Shown one piece after another: positions 7,450 to 15,497 of a stretch of DNA of 53,697 nt. The notes under the pieces are model-generated. The model saw nothing but the letters and a program-made list of their open reading frames with translations, had not been told where the DNA came from and made no database searches. The stretch comes from an uncultured Lachnospiraceae bacterium (GTDB taxonomy: Bacteria > Bacillota > Clostridia > Lachnospirales > Lachnospiraceae): assembly GCA_910579285.1 (NCBI GenBank), contig CAJTTT010000023.1:1-53697 (forward strand), written 5' to 3'. The translations under genes were made by a program, and so were the position numbers. How positions within the stretch are numbered: the first letter of the stretch is position 1; every line of letters starts with the position of its first letter.

Positions 7450-8208
7450 TTATCCTCTGTCTGCCATACATTCATGGATGAAATACAGCGCCATTGCCTC
7501 CATCCGCCTGTTCCCCTCTTCCGAAAATCCGTGCGGCTCACCATGAAACAGTTCCAGTCGGGCATCCGCATATTTTTCTGACGCCCATTTTGCATATTCC
7601 AGACCCACAACCTCATCCGCAGTCCCGTGCATCAAAAGAACCCGTCCGCCGAATTTCCCGATCCGTTCTTTGATGCGGAAATCGCGGATGGATTCAAAAA
7701 ACTTACGTCCCAGCGTCATATCCCACAAGATCTCAGTATTCGGTATATCCTCCGCTTTCTTAAAGCGCTCGTTCCAGTTATCCGCAATACAGAAAGCCGG
7801 ATACAATAAAATTAGCGCATGAATATCCTCGCATCTTTCCTCTGCTGCCAGCGCAGAGACCATGCCACCCTGACTGAAGCCGAACAAATAGATCTGGCTG
7901 CTGTCCACCCACGGCCACCTCTTCACTTCGTCTACAACGGCAAGCAAATCTTCCCTTTCTGTAAATAAGGTCATCTCCGTTGTCGGAAAGCCACTGGCAT
8001 CTCTTGTGCTTCCGCCGCAAAAAGTAAAACAGACCGCACCGATTCCGCTTTTTGCATAATATTTTGCCGAAAGCGCCGCATCCTCTTTGTGACCGTTATA
8101 GCCATGACTGAAAATCACTAACGGAAAGCTGCCCTCTCCATTCGGTTTATAGTACGTTGCATCAATTGTCCTGTTGCGATGTGATACAGTTATGTTTTCA
8201 ATTTGCAT
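7450..8208 (-). CDS. Alpha/beta hydrolase (esterase/acyl-hydrolase type)
   Basis: The 252-aa protein has the alpha/beta-hydrolase order: oxyanion-side HGYNGHKED (about 34-42), the nucleophile elbow GFSQGG (Ser, about residue 115), an acid in HGTADEVV, and the catalytic His in GEPHGFSEEG. It has no signal peptide, so it is cytoplasmic. It resembles the cinnamoyl/feruloyl esterase-like group often annotated as dienelactone hydrolase family, but the substrate is unknown. It is convergent with the MATE gene, only 27 bases away, and does not appear to share an operon with it. Confidence 0.82.
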   Translation of the reverse strand: MQIENITVSHRNRTIDATYYKPNGEGSFPLVIFSHGYNGHKEDAALSAKYYAKSGIGAVCFTFCGGSTRDASGFPTTEMTLFTEREDLLAVVDEVKRWPWVDSSQIYLFGFSQGGMVSALAAEERCEDIHALILLYPAFCIADNWNERFKKAEDIPNTEILWDMTLGRKFFESIRDFRIKERIGKFGGRVLLMHGTADEVVGLEYAKWASEKYADARLELFHGEPHGFSEEGNRRMEAMALYFIHECMADRG

Positions 8209-8292
8209 GTTTTTCCTCTCTTATTCACGCTCTCCAACGCGTTATCTCAAAATATATATGCTCCTTAACCGTTTCTCTCCCAGACATCCGTT

Positions 8293-8865
8293 TTATATAC
8301 ATTTTATGAAAACCCCAAGCGCTGCAGACACCACGATCATCCAAACGGGCGATGGCGCTTTCCGTTTCGCTTTTCTGGCAAGCACACCCCATACTGACAA
8401 TACCAGAAAAACAAAAATTCTGTCATAATAAGGGGCAAAGGCATCCTCTAAATGTTTTATACCGCCAAAAACCTGCAGACCCATAATAACTGCCGTAGCC
8501 AGAACCAATGCGGCAATGCAGGGACGGACCGCTTGGAGAAAGGCTTTGACGCCCGCATATTTTAACAGGTTTTGAATGCAGGAAGCGATGAGCAGCATCA
8601 GTATCAATGCCGGCAGCACCACGCCGAGGGTTGCCAGGAAGGCTCCCAGCATTCCCCCCTGCGAAGCGCCGACAAAAGTCGCCATATTCACAGCCAGCGG
8701 ACCGGGCGTCGATTCGGAAACAGCCACAAAAGCCATAAACTCATCGTCTGTCAGCCATTGATTTTTCAGCACCGTTTCCCGAATCAAGGAAATCATGCCG
8801 TAACCGCCGCCGAAAGAAACTGCGCCTATTTTCAGAAATGCCAAAAACAACTGCACATAAATCAT
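8293..8865 (-). CDS. Chromate transporter family protein, second of a pair
   Basis: The 190-aa membrane protein carries the CHR-domain signatures FGGGYGMISLIRE (about residues 18-30) and ESTPGPLAVNMATFVG. Single-domain CHR proteins (short-chain chromate transporters) work as pairs of differing membrane topology. The classic role is chromate export; in gut bacteria without chromate exposure the real substrate may be another anion. Its ATG overlaps the upstream partner gene by four bases (ATGA), so they are co-translated. Numerous predicted helices follow. Confidence 0.88.
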   Translation of the reverse strand: MIYVQLFLAFLKIGAVSFGGGYGMISLIRETVLKNQWLTDDEFMAFVAVSESTPGPLAVNMATFVGASQGGMLGAFLATLGVVLPALILMLLIASCIQNLLKYAGVKAFLQAVRPCIAALVLATAVIMGLQVFGGIKHLEDAFAPYYDRIFVFLVLSVWGVLARKAKRKAPSPVWMIVVSAALGVFIKCI

Positions 8866-9434
8866 TTTTCACTTCTCCTTCTATACAGGCTCCCCACAAG
8901 ATACTGCACAACACCGGCCAGGCCGCAGATCACAATATAGAATACTGCGGAAAAAGAGACGGCCAGAAGAGAAAAAAGAAGCATGGCGGCAAATACCAGT
9001 ACCACAATCACTTTGTGAAAAAACGTATGGCAGACTTCCTTTGTCATGCGCACTGCGGCCGAAAAGATTAAATACACCACACACGCCTGTATCCCTTCCA
9101 GGGCGTAACCGACATAGGTCAACTCCAAAAAGCGGTCAAAATACAGTGATATAACATATATGATTGAGAACGACGGAATACAGACAGCGGCAGTGGACAC
9201 AAGGGCTCCCCAAAACCCGGAAATCTGATACCCGATATAAGTAGCGCTGTTGACCGCGATCGGTCCCGGCGTGGATTCAGCGATCGCAACCATATCAAGA
9301 AACATATCATTCGTGATCCATTTCTTCTTATCCACAAACTCGTCTCTCAGCAGCGCAATCATGGCATAGCCTCCTCCAAAGGTAAACATGCCGATTTTCA
9401 AAAAAGTAAAAAACAGCTGCATCATTTCTTTCAT
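8862..9434 (-). CDS. Chromate transporter family protein, first of a pair
   Basis: I place the start at the ATG at 9434 (KEMMQLFFTFLKIGMFTFGG) because GGAGG lies just upstream; an in-frame ATG at 9452 is a weaker option. The protein of about 190 aa has CHR motifs FGGGYAMIALLRDEFVD and ESTPGPIAVNSATYIGY. It is paralogous to the next gene and overlaps it by four bases, forming a two-subunit chromate/anion transporter. The same glycine-rich signature in both halves fits origin by duplication of a single CHR domain. Confidence 0.88.
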   Translation of the reverse strand: MKEMMQLFFTFLKIGMFTFGGGYAMIALLRDEFVDKKKWITNDMFLDMVAIAESTPGPIAVNSATYIGYQISGFWGALVSTAAVCIPSFSIIYVISLYFDRFLELTYVGYALEGIQACVVYLIFSAAVRMTKEVCHTFFHKVIVVLVFAAMLLFSLLAVSFSAVFYIVICGLAGVVQYLVGSLYRRRSEK

Positions 9435-9514
9435 TCCTGCCGCCTCCGCCATCTTCTGTCCTGTTCATCCACCGCTCTGTCGTGGTGTGACACGGTTTTA
9501 CTCTCCTATATCAT

Positions 9515-9544
9515 AAAACGAAGCCGCCTGCATAGCAAGCGGCT
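9515..9544 (-). terminator. Rho-independent terminator of the PnuC operon
   Basis: On the minus strand AGCCGC, a short loop and GCGGCT are followed by TCGTTTT. It lies a few bases after the stop of the PnuC gene and before the chromate transporter pair, separating the two units. Confidence 0.65.
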
Positions 9545-9551
9545 CCTTGTT

Positions 9552-10235
9552 TTATTTTCCCTTTGCGGCCAGTTTTTTCCAGTTGTAATATCCGTACACT
9601 GAGTTAAACAGATAAGCGACCCACATCACAACCATAGTAACTGCTGAGGAATCCTGTCCGATCAGAAGCACCCACATGATGACCGATACCACATTGACGA
9701 TAATCCATAAAAGCCACTGTTCCGCGTATCTGGCCACCTGCATGATAAGGGCCACCACGGAAAACACTGTGGACATCGCATCGATCAGGGCAAGCTGCCC
9801 GCCGATCCGGCTCAAAATCTGCCAGTAAATCACCACAACAACCGCCACGGTGACAAGCAGGATGATGGTCTGTCTCAAGGTCAGCGCCTTACCTTCCACT
9901 TCACCGCTGTCCTGGTCTTTGTGTCTCGACCACAGATAAAATCCCACAAAATTCATCGGAATGTAGTAAAAGGCATTCAGCATAAATTCTCCGTACAGGT
10001 GATTGTTGAAAGTCAGGTACGCGTAGATAGCCACATTCACCGTGGCGAATGCATAGGTACTGACCTTTCCCTTCGCCGCCAGCACCACGCCAAGAATCCC
10101 CGTAATGCCGCTGATCAGCGCAAGCAGATTGTCGCCCCATATGATGCTGAGCGCCACCATGATCACCGTGGACAACACCAGCCAGCTTATCTCAAATTTA
10201 CTCCATCCTTCAAAAAATTTTTTCACTTTATCCAT
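9552..10235 (-). CDS. pnuC: PnuC-family nicotinamide riboside/vitamin transporter
   Basis: The start is taken at ATG 10235 (DKVKKFFEGWSKFEIS). The protein of about 227 aa is hydrophobic, with the PnuC core: SGITGILGVVLAAKGK (helix 2), NVAIYAYLTFNNHLYGEFMLN, a W-containing GFYLWSRHK and a late QVARYAEQWLLWIIVNVVSV. The Q-xxx-E-x-W-xxW segment is the usual substrate-contact motif of PnuC. PnuC proteins are facilitators that let nicotinamide riboside (or, in relatives, thiamine or riboflavin) in, trapped by later phosphorylation. Here the gene overlaps a PfkB-type kinase and follows an ADP-ribosylglycohydrolase, so a nucleoside-like cargo is likely. Confidence 0.85.
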   Translation of the reverse strand: MDKVKKFFEGWSKFEISWLVLSTVIMVALSIIWGDNLLALISGITGILGVVLAAKGKVSTYAFATVNVAIYAYLTFNNHLYGEFMLNAFYYIPMNFVGFYLWSRHKDQDSGEVEGKALTLRQTIILLVTVAVVVVIYWQILSRIGGQLALIDAMSTVFSVVALIMQVARYAEQWLLWIIVNVVSVIMWVLLIGQDSSAVTMVVMWVAYLFNSVYGYYNWKKLAAKGK

Positions 10236-11136
10236 CGTTCTTCCTCCCTTTTTCAAACTCTTCCGCAGTTAAAGTCGGTCCTTTCACACTGACTACCATC
10301 GCGGACACCCGGTTTGCCATGCGAATGGCCTCTTCCCAGTTCTTTCCCATCTGGCGCGCGGCAATCACCGCCCCGATGTGGGAATCCCCGGCTCCTATGG
10401 TGTCGACCACCTCGGCCTTTTCCGACGGGACAACCTTTCCATCCCCGTTTTCCCACAGATATACGCCCCGCTCGCCGAGCGTTACCAAAACCGTATTATT
10501 TGTCTGCCGCGCAAGCTCTGCGGCCGCTTCCTCCGCCGTTGATTTTCCTGTGGAGGCCAGAGCCTCCCTCTCATTCAGATGGAGTACGGGAGACAGCGCC
10601 GTCATTCTGTTTCTCTTGTCCTCCGCAATATAGGTGATCCGGGGGCCGGGCGCATAATATACCGTGTACTCCGGGTGTTTTTCCAAAAAGTCCAGAATCA
10701 CTCCCCCGCCCTCCCCTTCCAGCTCATAGCCGGATACATAGACGGCATCATACCTGCCGGCATCCAGCTGTGCAAACCATTCCTTCTCAAACTGACACTC
10801 GATCCCCGGCAGTGTGAGAAATGTCCGCTCGCCGTCCGCCTCCACCAGACACAGACAGTATCCGTTGTCAGACGCTTCCGATTTCACCGGGCTTTCGTGC
10901 CCGCTCCTATGCAGTTGTTTTTCAATAAAATCCGCATACATCCCGGTTCCCACCGGGGCAAACAGCGTATAGTCTGTCTGAAAATGCTTCAGAATATCCG
11001 CCACATTGTAAGCACAGCCGCCCACTGTCATGCTCTGTGTTCTGGCATACACGTCCTCTCCCGACACAGGCAGGCGGTCAATTTCCATAATAATATCCAG
11101 CATGGCCGCACCGATCACCAAACATCCTCTGCCCAT
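10228..11136 (-). CDS. PfkB-family carbohydrate/nucleoside kinase
   Basis: The 302-aa protein has the ribokinase-fold layout: N-terminal GGCAYNVADILKHF (about residues 39-52, the sugar-binding GG), a central sheet, and the C-terminal anion hole with catalytic base DTIGAGDSHIGA (about 245-256). PfkB enzymes phosphorylate sugars or nucleosides with ATP. It follows the ADP-ribosylglycohydrolase gene directly and overlaps the PnuC gene by 8 bases, so the three are one operon. A reasonable inference is phosphorylation of ribose or a ribonucleoside delivered by PnuC and the hydrolase. Confidence 0.85.
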   Translation of the reverse strand: MGRGCLVIGAAMLDIIMEIDRLPVSGEDVYARTQSMTVGGCAYNVADILKHFQTDYTLFAPVGTGMYADFIEKQLHRSGHESPVKSEASDNGYCLCLVEADGERTFLTLPGIECQFEKEWFAQLDAGRYDAVYVSGYELEGEGGGVILDFLEKHPEYTVYYAPGPRITYIAEDKRNRMTALSPVLHLNEREALASTGKSTAEEAAAELARQTNNTVLVTLGERGVYLWENGDGKVVPSEKAEVVDTIGAGDSHIGAVIAARQMGKNWEEAIRMANRVSAMVVSVKGPTLTAEEFEKGRKNDG

Positions 11137-12129
11137 TTACACCCTCCCTCTTTTCTCTGCAATTGCCGCCGCATATCTGTTCAGATCCGCCTCATTTGCC
11201 GTATCAATCTGCTCCACATAGGCTTTCGGTATCTCCTGAAACCCCTTTGCGCCTCCGCAGACCGCCGTCGCCATAGCGCCGATCGTGTCCGTATCACCGC
11301 CCAGGTTGGCACACATCAGCGCACACTTTTTCACATCAAAGCTGTAGTAAGCGATGGCAAGTGCCGCAGGCACGGATTCCGACGTGTTGACGCCCGCACC
11401 CACCAAATTGTAGAGCATCTCCAGAAATGTCTCCTCATCATCGGCATATGCCTGCGCCATCCTGACGCCAAGCCTTGTCCTTGCCCCCAGAGACGGGCTG
11501 ACTGTGGATGCCCCGAGGGACAGCGCATATTCCTCCACCGAGAGGGCGTCCTCGATCATGCGCTCCCTGTCCCCGTAGGTGACAGCCGACGCCACCGCCG
11601 CGGCAATCATAGATGCTCCCGCAATCGTCACATCACTGGTGTGCGTCACCTGCGATACCGCCGCCACATATCTGCACAGCGCCTCCTCCTGATCCGGCGT
11701 AAAGAGTGCGCCAACAGGTGCAATTCTCATGGCCGCGCCGTTGGAAACCGCCTCATCCGAGAACTCCCGCGCGCTCCTCCCCTCCTCAAAAAGCTTCAGT
11801 GCAACCTTGGACGTGGGGCCGAGAATATTATTTTCAAAAGCATTCTCCTTTTTCGCCCACTCCAAAATATGCTGGGCAATATTCTGAGCGGAGGGAACAA
11901 AATCCGTCTCCATCAGGCTGTCAAGAATCGCCAGCGCCTGCCCTGTGTCATCCGTAAACTGCCCTGCCTTATACTGATAGGAGATCACGTTCTCGGGGCA
12001 CCCGTCGAGAAAATCCGTGATCTCCCCATAGTGCGCCTTCACCCGCTTTCTGCTCCAAAGCTCCGGCGGCATGCCCATCGCATCCCCAATGGCCATTCCG
12101 TATAAAACCCCCAACACTTTCTCATTCAT
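11137..12129 (-). CDS. ADP-ribosylglycohydrolase family protein (DraG-like)
   Basis: The 330-aa protein has the all-helical DraG fold signatures: GMAIGDAMGMPPE at residues 11-23, the metal-binding FTDDT at about 58-62, and the second metal site GGDTDTIGAMATAV at about 278-291. Known family members remove ADP-ribose from proteins or cut related N-/O-glycosides using two Mg2+/Mn2+ ions; all metal ligands appear intact. It is the first gene of an operon with a PfkB kinase and PnuC, and the GntR gene is divergent. The context argues for a metabolic N-glycoside hydrolase rather than a nitrogenase regulator, but this is inference. Confidence 0.87.
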   Translation of the reverse strand: MNEKVLGVLYGMAIGDAMGMPPELWSRKRVKAHYGEITDFLDGCPENVISYQYKAGQFTDDTGQALAILDSLMETDFVPSAQNIAQHILEWAKKENAFENNILGPTSKVALKLFEEGRSAREFSDEAVSNGAAMRIAPVGALFTPDQEEALCRYVAAVSQVTHTSDVTIAGASMIAAAVASAVTYGDRERMIEDALSVEEYALSLGASTVSPSLGARTRLGVRMAQAYADDEETFLEMLYNLVGAGVNTSESVPAALAIAYYSFDVKKCALMCANLGGDTDTIGAMATAVCGGAKGFQEIPKAYVEQIDTANEADLNRYAAAIAEKRGRV

Positions 12130-12147
12130 ATCGCAATATCTCCTTTC

Positions 12148-12183
12148 ACTTATTATGATAAGTTATTCAATTTATTATATCAA
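12148..12183 (-). promoter_or_regulatory. Promoter with overlapping inverted repeat for the glycohydrolase operon
   Basis: On the minus strand TTGATA (12178-12183) and TATCAT (12155-12160) are separated by exactly 17 bases. The perfect inverted repeat ACTTAT-TATG-ATAAGT (12148-12163) covers the -10 box, which is a typical position for repression by a GntR-type dimer encoded by the divergent gene. Confidence 0.6.
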
Positions 12184-12470
12184 GTTGGTATTTTAGCAAA
12201 ACAGACGGCTCAGTTTTTGTATAGTATTCACAAAAGTCCGTCTTTCTTCTTCCATTTACTGGTTATCTTTCACATTTCATCACATTTTTCCGTCCAATCT
12301 CCTTCTATTCCGGGCAGATTCTTCCTCCTTAAGGTTTACTTTCCTCCCCGTTTCTCATATAATTTAGACGGATAGGGTTGTCTCTCCAGGTCTCCAACAG
12401 ATGTTGTGATAAACCGTTCCAAATCAGAACTTTTCAAAAACGCAGCCGAGTACATGGGAGTCTTTCATAT
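12184..12470 (+). promoter_or_regulatory. Intergenic region with the promoter of the GntR gene
   Basis: TTTACT at 12335-12340, a 17-base spacer and TATAAT at 12358-12363 form a good promoter for the GntR gene, leaving a leader of about 100 bases. The remainder of the stretch between the two divergent genes is pyrimidine-rich and shows no further gene or clear structure. Confidence 0.55.
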
Positions 12471-13211
12471 ATGGATCATAACACAGAAAAACACCTGCCC
12501 AAATATGCTGTCATCGAGCAGGATTTTGCAGAAAAAATAGATTCCGGCGAACTGCCGGGCGGTTCAGAACTTCCAAGCGAGTCCGACCTGATGGAGCTGT
12601 ATCAGGTGAGCCGTGTCACTGCGCGGCGCGCCATTGATGAGCTATACCATCACGGATACATTGAAAAAATGCAGGGAAGGCGCACCCGTGTCAAAGGCCG
12701 CGCTCCCCTGCAGGAACTTACCTCCGTTTACAGTTACACAGAAGAAATCCTGCGGCACGGCATGACGCCAAGCCGCAAGGTTATCACCGCGCAGATCCGT
12801 ATCTGCACCCAGGAGGAATGTGCGCTGCTCAAACTTCCAAAAGCCGACCCGGTCTTTCACATGGAGCGCATTTACTATGCGGATGGTCTTCCGCTGTGCC
12901 TTACGCAGACGACACTCCCCTATCGGATTTTCCAGGACATTGAGTCCTGCGATTTTAAAGAACAGTCCCTGTACCATGTTCTGGAGACAGACTACGGCGT
13001 CACCATCACCAATACTTCCTTGAAGCTGAAGGCAGTCTCCAGTCCCGGCAGTGTGGCCAGGTATCTGGATGTGGATGACAGCACACCCCTGCTTTACTCC
13101 ACCGGCCTGACTTACGGAATCTGTCAGAATGCGGAAATCCCCATAGAAGTTTTTACCTCCTACTATCTCACCACCCGCTTTGAGTATACGCTGGTGCAAA
13201 AGAGGGGGTAA
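12471..13211 (+). CDS. GntR-family regulator with UTRA sensor domain
   Basis: The ATG at 12471 (DHNTEKHLPKYAVIEQDF) is preferred over an upstream in-frame start at 12378, because the conserved winged helix begins here: SGELPGGSELPSESDLMELY followed by SRVTARRAIDELYHHGYIEKMQGRRTRV. The C-terminal UTRA domain (about residues 95-240; HMERIYYADGLPLCLTQTTL) binds small ligands such as sugar phosphates. It is divergent from the glycohydrolase-kinase-PnuC operon, whose -10 box is covered by an inverted repeat, so it is its likely repressor. Confidence 0.88.
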   Translation: MDHNTEKHLPKYAVIEQDFAEKIDSGELPGGSELPSESDLMELYQVSRVTARRAIDELYHHGYIEKMQGRRTRVKGRAPLQELTSVYSYTEEILRHGMTPSRKVITAQIRICTQEECALLKLPKADPVFHMERIYYADGLPLCLTQTTLPYRIFQDIESCDFKEQSLYHVLETDYGVTITNTSLKLKAVSSPGSVARYLDVDDSTPLLYSTGLTYGICQNAEIPIEVFTSYYLTTRFEYTLVQKRG

Positions 13212-13241
13212 TAGTTGACGAATAAAATACAGCGTCAGCCT

Positions 13242-13841
13242 TTACCGCTTGGTAATCACAGCTACCGCACAGGGCATTCTCCCGTCAACAACAAAAAAGG
13301 AGATATTCTCATACCCCATGTCCGCAAAAAACTTCCGATAAGATGAAAGATCATACTGCCTCTTAAAATTTGCGCCAGCCATTTCAAGCAGACGAACCGC
13401 TCTCTTATTCACGCCTTCCGACGCGTTGATATAAGTCGGGACGATCATTTTTCCGCCCGGCTTGCAGACCCGCTCCAGCTCCTTCAATGCGGCACAGGGA
13501 TCATCCAACAGATGAATGACATTCCCCGCAACGACCTTATCAAATCTGTTATCGCGGCACTTCAGATGCGTCATATCCGCCCGCCTCACTTTGACATTGT
13601 CATAAGCACGGCAGTTTCCGGCCGCCTGTCTCAACATCCCTGCGGAAAAGTCCGTTGCAATGAGTTTCCGGCACTTCAGGGCGATGTATCTGCTGATCGC
13701 GCCCGTCCCGCAGGCACACTCCAGCACCACATCCTTCGGCCCGATTTCCTCTGCCACTTTTTGACCAAGCCTGCGGTATACTTTTCCGTTATATACCGTT
13801 TCAAACAAATCATATACTCCCGACACGTTATCCCAAAACAT
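13242..13841 (-). CDS. Class I SAM-dependent methyltransferase
   Basis: The start at ATG 13841 (FWDNVSGVYDLFETVYNGKV) follows GAGG and fits the family; a longer frame from 13904 has an atypical basic tail. The 199-aa protein shows motif I LECACGTGAISRYI (about residues 40-53), motif II TDFSAGML, and ADMTHLKCRDNRFDKVVAGNVIHLLDDP. This resembles UbiE/ArsM-like small-molecule methyltransferases. The substrate cannot be assigned. It is convergent with the GntR gene and stands alone. Confidence 0.83.
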   Translation of the reverse strand: MFWDNVSGVYDLFETVYNGKVYRRLGQKVAEEIGPKDVVLECACGTGAISRYIALKCRKLIATDFSAGMLRQAAGNCRAYDNVKVRRADMTHLKCRDNRFDKVVAGNVIHLLDDPCAALKELERVCKPGGKMIVPTYINASEGVNKRAVRLLEMAGANFKRQYDLSSYRKFFADMGYENISFFVVDGRMPCAVAVITKR

Positions 13842-14073
13842 ATATGCCTCAGACCTTCCTTTTCCTCGTCTCTGCTTTATCCACGGAAAACCGTCTCCCC
13901 GCACCTGCTTTTCTATTTCTGCTGCGCCATAAAATGTTCCTTCACCAGGCTAACTGTATATTAACATCACACTTATGTATTGTAAATGGGGAGGACTTTT
14001 TTCTGCAATACTTATTACCTTTTACATAACCTTTACCATCATCTGCTTCATCAGCACAACCGCTTAAAAATAC

Positions 14074-14102
14074 TTGCGGCACTTTAAAGATTGTGGTATA
14101 TT
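14074..14102 (+). promoter_or_regulatory. Promoter of the antitoxin RNA
   Basis: TTGCGG (14074-14079), a 17-base spacer and TATATT (14097-14102) form a strong sigma-A-type promoter. No protein start follows; a short RNA ending at the hairpin at 14183-14220 is predicted. Confidence 0.65.
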
Positions 14103-14108
14103 AAGCAT

Positions 14109-14220
14109 AAAGAAGGACATCTGCGCTAACAGATGCCCAACAGGAGCTGCCGATAGACGGTTAGCCCGATTAGTGAATTGCGAAATAGCCGTATCCTTTG
14201 TTCGGGTGGCGGCTATTTTT
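14109..14220 (+). ncRNA. Putative antisense antitoxin RNA of a type I toxin-antitoxin locus
   Basis: The predicted RNA of about 110 nt starts a few bases after the -10 box and ends at a hairpin plus T5. It contains a perfect stem CATCTG-CGCTAA-CAGATG near its 5' end (about 14119-14136) and codes for no credible protein. Its 3' end overlaps, in antisense, the last codons of the 32-aa membrane peptide encoded on the other strand and shares the terminator stem. This convergent layout is that of Fst/TxpA-like type I systems, in which the RNA blocks toxin translation or destabilises the message. Confidence 0.6.
14183..14220. terminator. Bidirectional terminator shared by toxin and antitoxin RNAs
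   Basis: AAATAGCCG (14183-14191) pairs perfectly with CGGCTATTT (14210-14218); T5 follows on the plus strand. On the minus strand the same stem lies at the end of the toxin gene, whose TAG stop falls within it. Confidence 0.7.
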
Positions 14221-14311
14221 GCGTCTTGCTACTATCCTTACCGATAGAGTATCCTATTCCAAAGCAGGTCAAGCCGAAGCTCAGCACTGCAATTAGTCCT
14301 AAAATATCCAT
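14213..14311 (-). CDS. Small hydrophobic peptide, putative holin-like type I toxin
   Basis: This is a 32-aa peptide, MDILGLIAVLSFGLTCFGIG then YSIGKDSSKTQK: one membrane helix followed by a short charged tail. AGGGGGG lies eight bases before the ATG. Peptides of this form are annotated as putative holin-like toxins in Firmicutes and act by insertion into the cell membrane. The gene is convergent with a promoter-driven short RNA that covers its 3' end. A longer in-frame reading from 14431 has an unlikely hydrophilic extension within what appears to be a structured leader. Confidence 0.68.
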   Translation of the reverse strand: MDILGLIAVLSFGLTCFGIGYSIGKDSSKTQK

Positions 14312-14450
14312 TGGCACAGCCCCCCTTTCCATTCGATTCCCTTGTGGGTTTCTATGTAATCGGAGGGTCACAGTCCCTCCGAAGAGGGCTAACCGCCTAC
14401 CATCCTGGTACTCCCAGATAAATGCTACCATAATTCGACAGTAAGTTCAA
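14312..14450 (-). promoter_or_regulatory. Toxin promoter and structured 5' leader
   Basis: On the minus strand TTGAAC (14445-14450) and TATCAT-like TAGCAT (14422-14427) are 17 bases apart. The leader of about 100 nt contains GGAGGG-N7-CCCTCC, which can fold close to the ribosome site and delay translation as in other type I toxins. The leader also contains GGCGGTTAGCCC, and the antitoxin RNA carries the near-identical GACGGTTAGCCC. Confidence 0.5.
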
Positions 14451-14558
14451 TTTATTTTTTTATTCTTTACTATACGATATTCTGTCAACCCAAAAAACAG
14501 CAACGCGGAAGGTAACCTGTCACTTCGCACCAGAGTCTCACCGACATTCCTGTTATAT

Positions 14559-14587
14559 TTGAAGTCTGTTTCCAGTTATGCTATGAT
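14559..14587 (+). promoter_or_regulatory. Promoter of the redox cassette
   Basis: TTGAAG (14559-14564), a 17-base spacer and TATGAT (14582-14587) lie about 60 bases before the TlpA-like gene, the first of three co-directed genes. Confidence 0.55.
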
Positions 14588-14647
14588 AGACATACTGCCG
14601 GAAAGCACAGCAGACCGCAGTATACCATTTTAATTATGGAGGTAATG

Positions 14648-15283
14648 ATGAGACAAAAAAACAATCCCATAAAAAAATACGCAGCCCTGTGCTGCATCCT
14701 GCTTCCTGCCGCAATACTGGCAGGCTGTGCAGGCACATCCACTGGCAGCGGAGGCAGCGCGGATGCCGCCTTATCTTCCCCCGCCGCCAAAAGCGGTGCT
14801 TCGGAAGGCGCTGACGCTGTGGACACGCAGGCGCAGGAGACGGACACATCCGCTTTTCCTGCCTTTACCGCGACAGATCTGGACGGCAATACGGCCACCG
14901 AGAGTATATTTACAGAAAAGGATCTGACCGTGCTCAATATCTGGGGCACTTTCTGCGGTCCCTGTATCGGAGAAATGCCGGAACTTGGCGAGTGGGCAAA
15001 GGAGATGCCCGACAATGTGCAGATCGTTGGCCTTATTATTGATATCAACGGGGAGGAAGACACCGAACACCGCGATTTAGCGGTTGAAATAACGGAAAAG
15101 GCAGGCGCAGAGTTCACCAATCTGATCGCCAACATGGACTTTGCTCCGATTTTGAAAGATGTGGTCGGCGTACCCACCACCCTCTTCATCGACAAGGAGG
15201 GAAACATCGTGGGCGACCCGATTGTGGGAGCAAACGTGGACGGTTACAAGACATTCGTGGAGGATTACCTGAATGGGCAGTAA
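14648..15283 (+). CDS. TlpA/ResA-like thioredoxin-fold lipoprotein
   Basis: The ATG at 14648 is chosen as it is five bases after GGAGG. The protein of about 211 aa has a lipoprotein signal ending in LAGC, a Ser/Ala/Gly-rich linker (to about residue 70) and a thioredoxin domain with active site WGTFCGPC (about 104-111), followed by the cis-Pro segment VGVPTTLFIDKEG. It is thus a membrane-anchored, extracytoplasmic thiol oxidoreductase. It overlaps a 48-aa CXXC-type membrane peptide and is followed by a NapH-like polyferredoxin. This suggests that electrons pass through the membrane to this protein (inference). Confidence 0.88.
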   Translation: MRQKNNPIKKYAALCCILLPAAILAGCAGTSTGSGGSADAALSSPAAKSGASEGADAVDTQAQETDTSAFPAFTATDLDGNTATESIFTEKDLTVLNIWGTFCGPCIGEMPELGEWAKEMPDNVQIVGLIIDINGEEDTEHRDLAVEITEKAGAEFTNLIANMDFAPILKDVVGVPTTLFIDKEGNIVGDPIVGANVDGYKTFVEDYLNGQ

Positions 15284-15419
15284 AACCAAAATGTGGGCAC
15301 GGGCGGCAGGTCTTATCACCGCCTGTGTCTTTCTCATCTATGGCTTACACAGGGGCGAGGCCGTTGTCGTTTTGAATAAAGCAGTCAATATCTGTCTGGA
15401 ATGTATCGGACTTGGATAA
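15273..15419 (+). CDS. CD1871A-family CXXC-motif mini-protein
   Basis: This 48-aa protein, too short for most gene finders, starts at ATG 15273, overlapping the previous stop by 11 bases, with GGAGG 9 bases before. It reads MGSKTKMWARAAGLITACVF for the membrane helix, then LHRGEAVVVLNKAVNICLEC ending IGLG. The C-terminal CLEC (C-x-x-C) and the GEA-VVLNKA-NICLECIG pattern match, from memory, the CD1871A family, which is typically encoded beside Fe-S and thioredoxin-like proteins. A membrane thiol carrier or a small subunit is the likely role. Confidence 0.8.
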   Translation: MGSKTKMWARAAGLITACVFLIYGLHRGEAVVVLNKAVNICLECIGLG

Positions 15420-15497
15420 AGAGCGGCGGCACAAACCACGGCATTTCGCCATGTATCTGGCGCAAGTATTTTGAAAACGGAAAAAGGGAGTAAGGAT

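Noticed and set aside
10579..12105. Long plus-strand reading frame of about 508 codons
   Set aside because: It is antisense to the PfkB and ADP-ribosylglycohydrolase genes, whose motifs are unmistakable; the translation is His/Arg-rich with no known domain, a codon-bias shadow.
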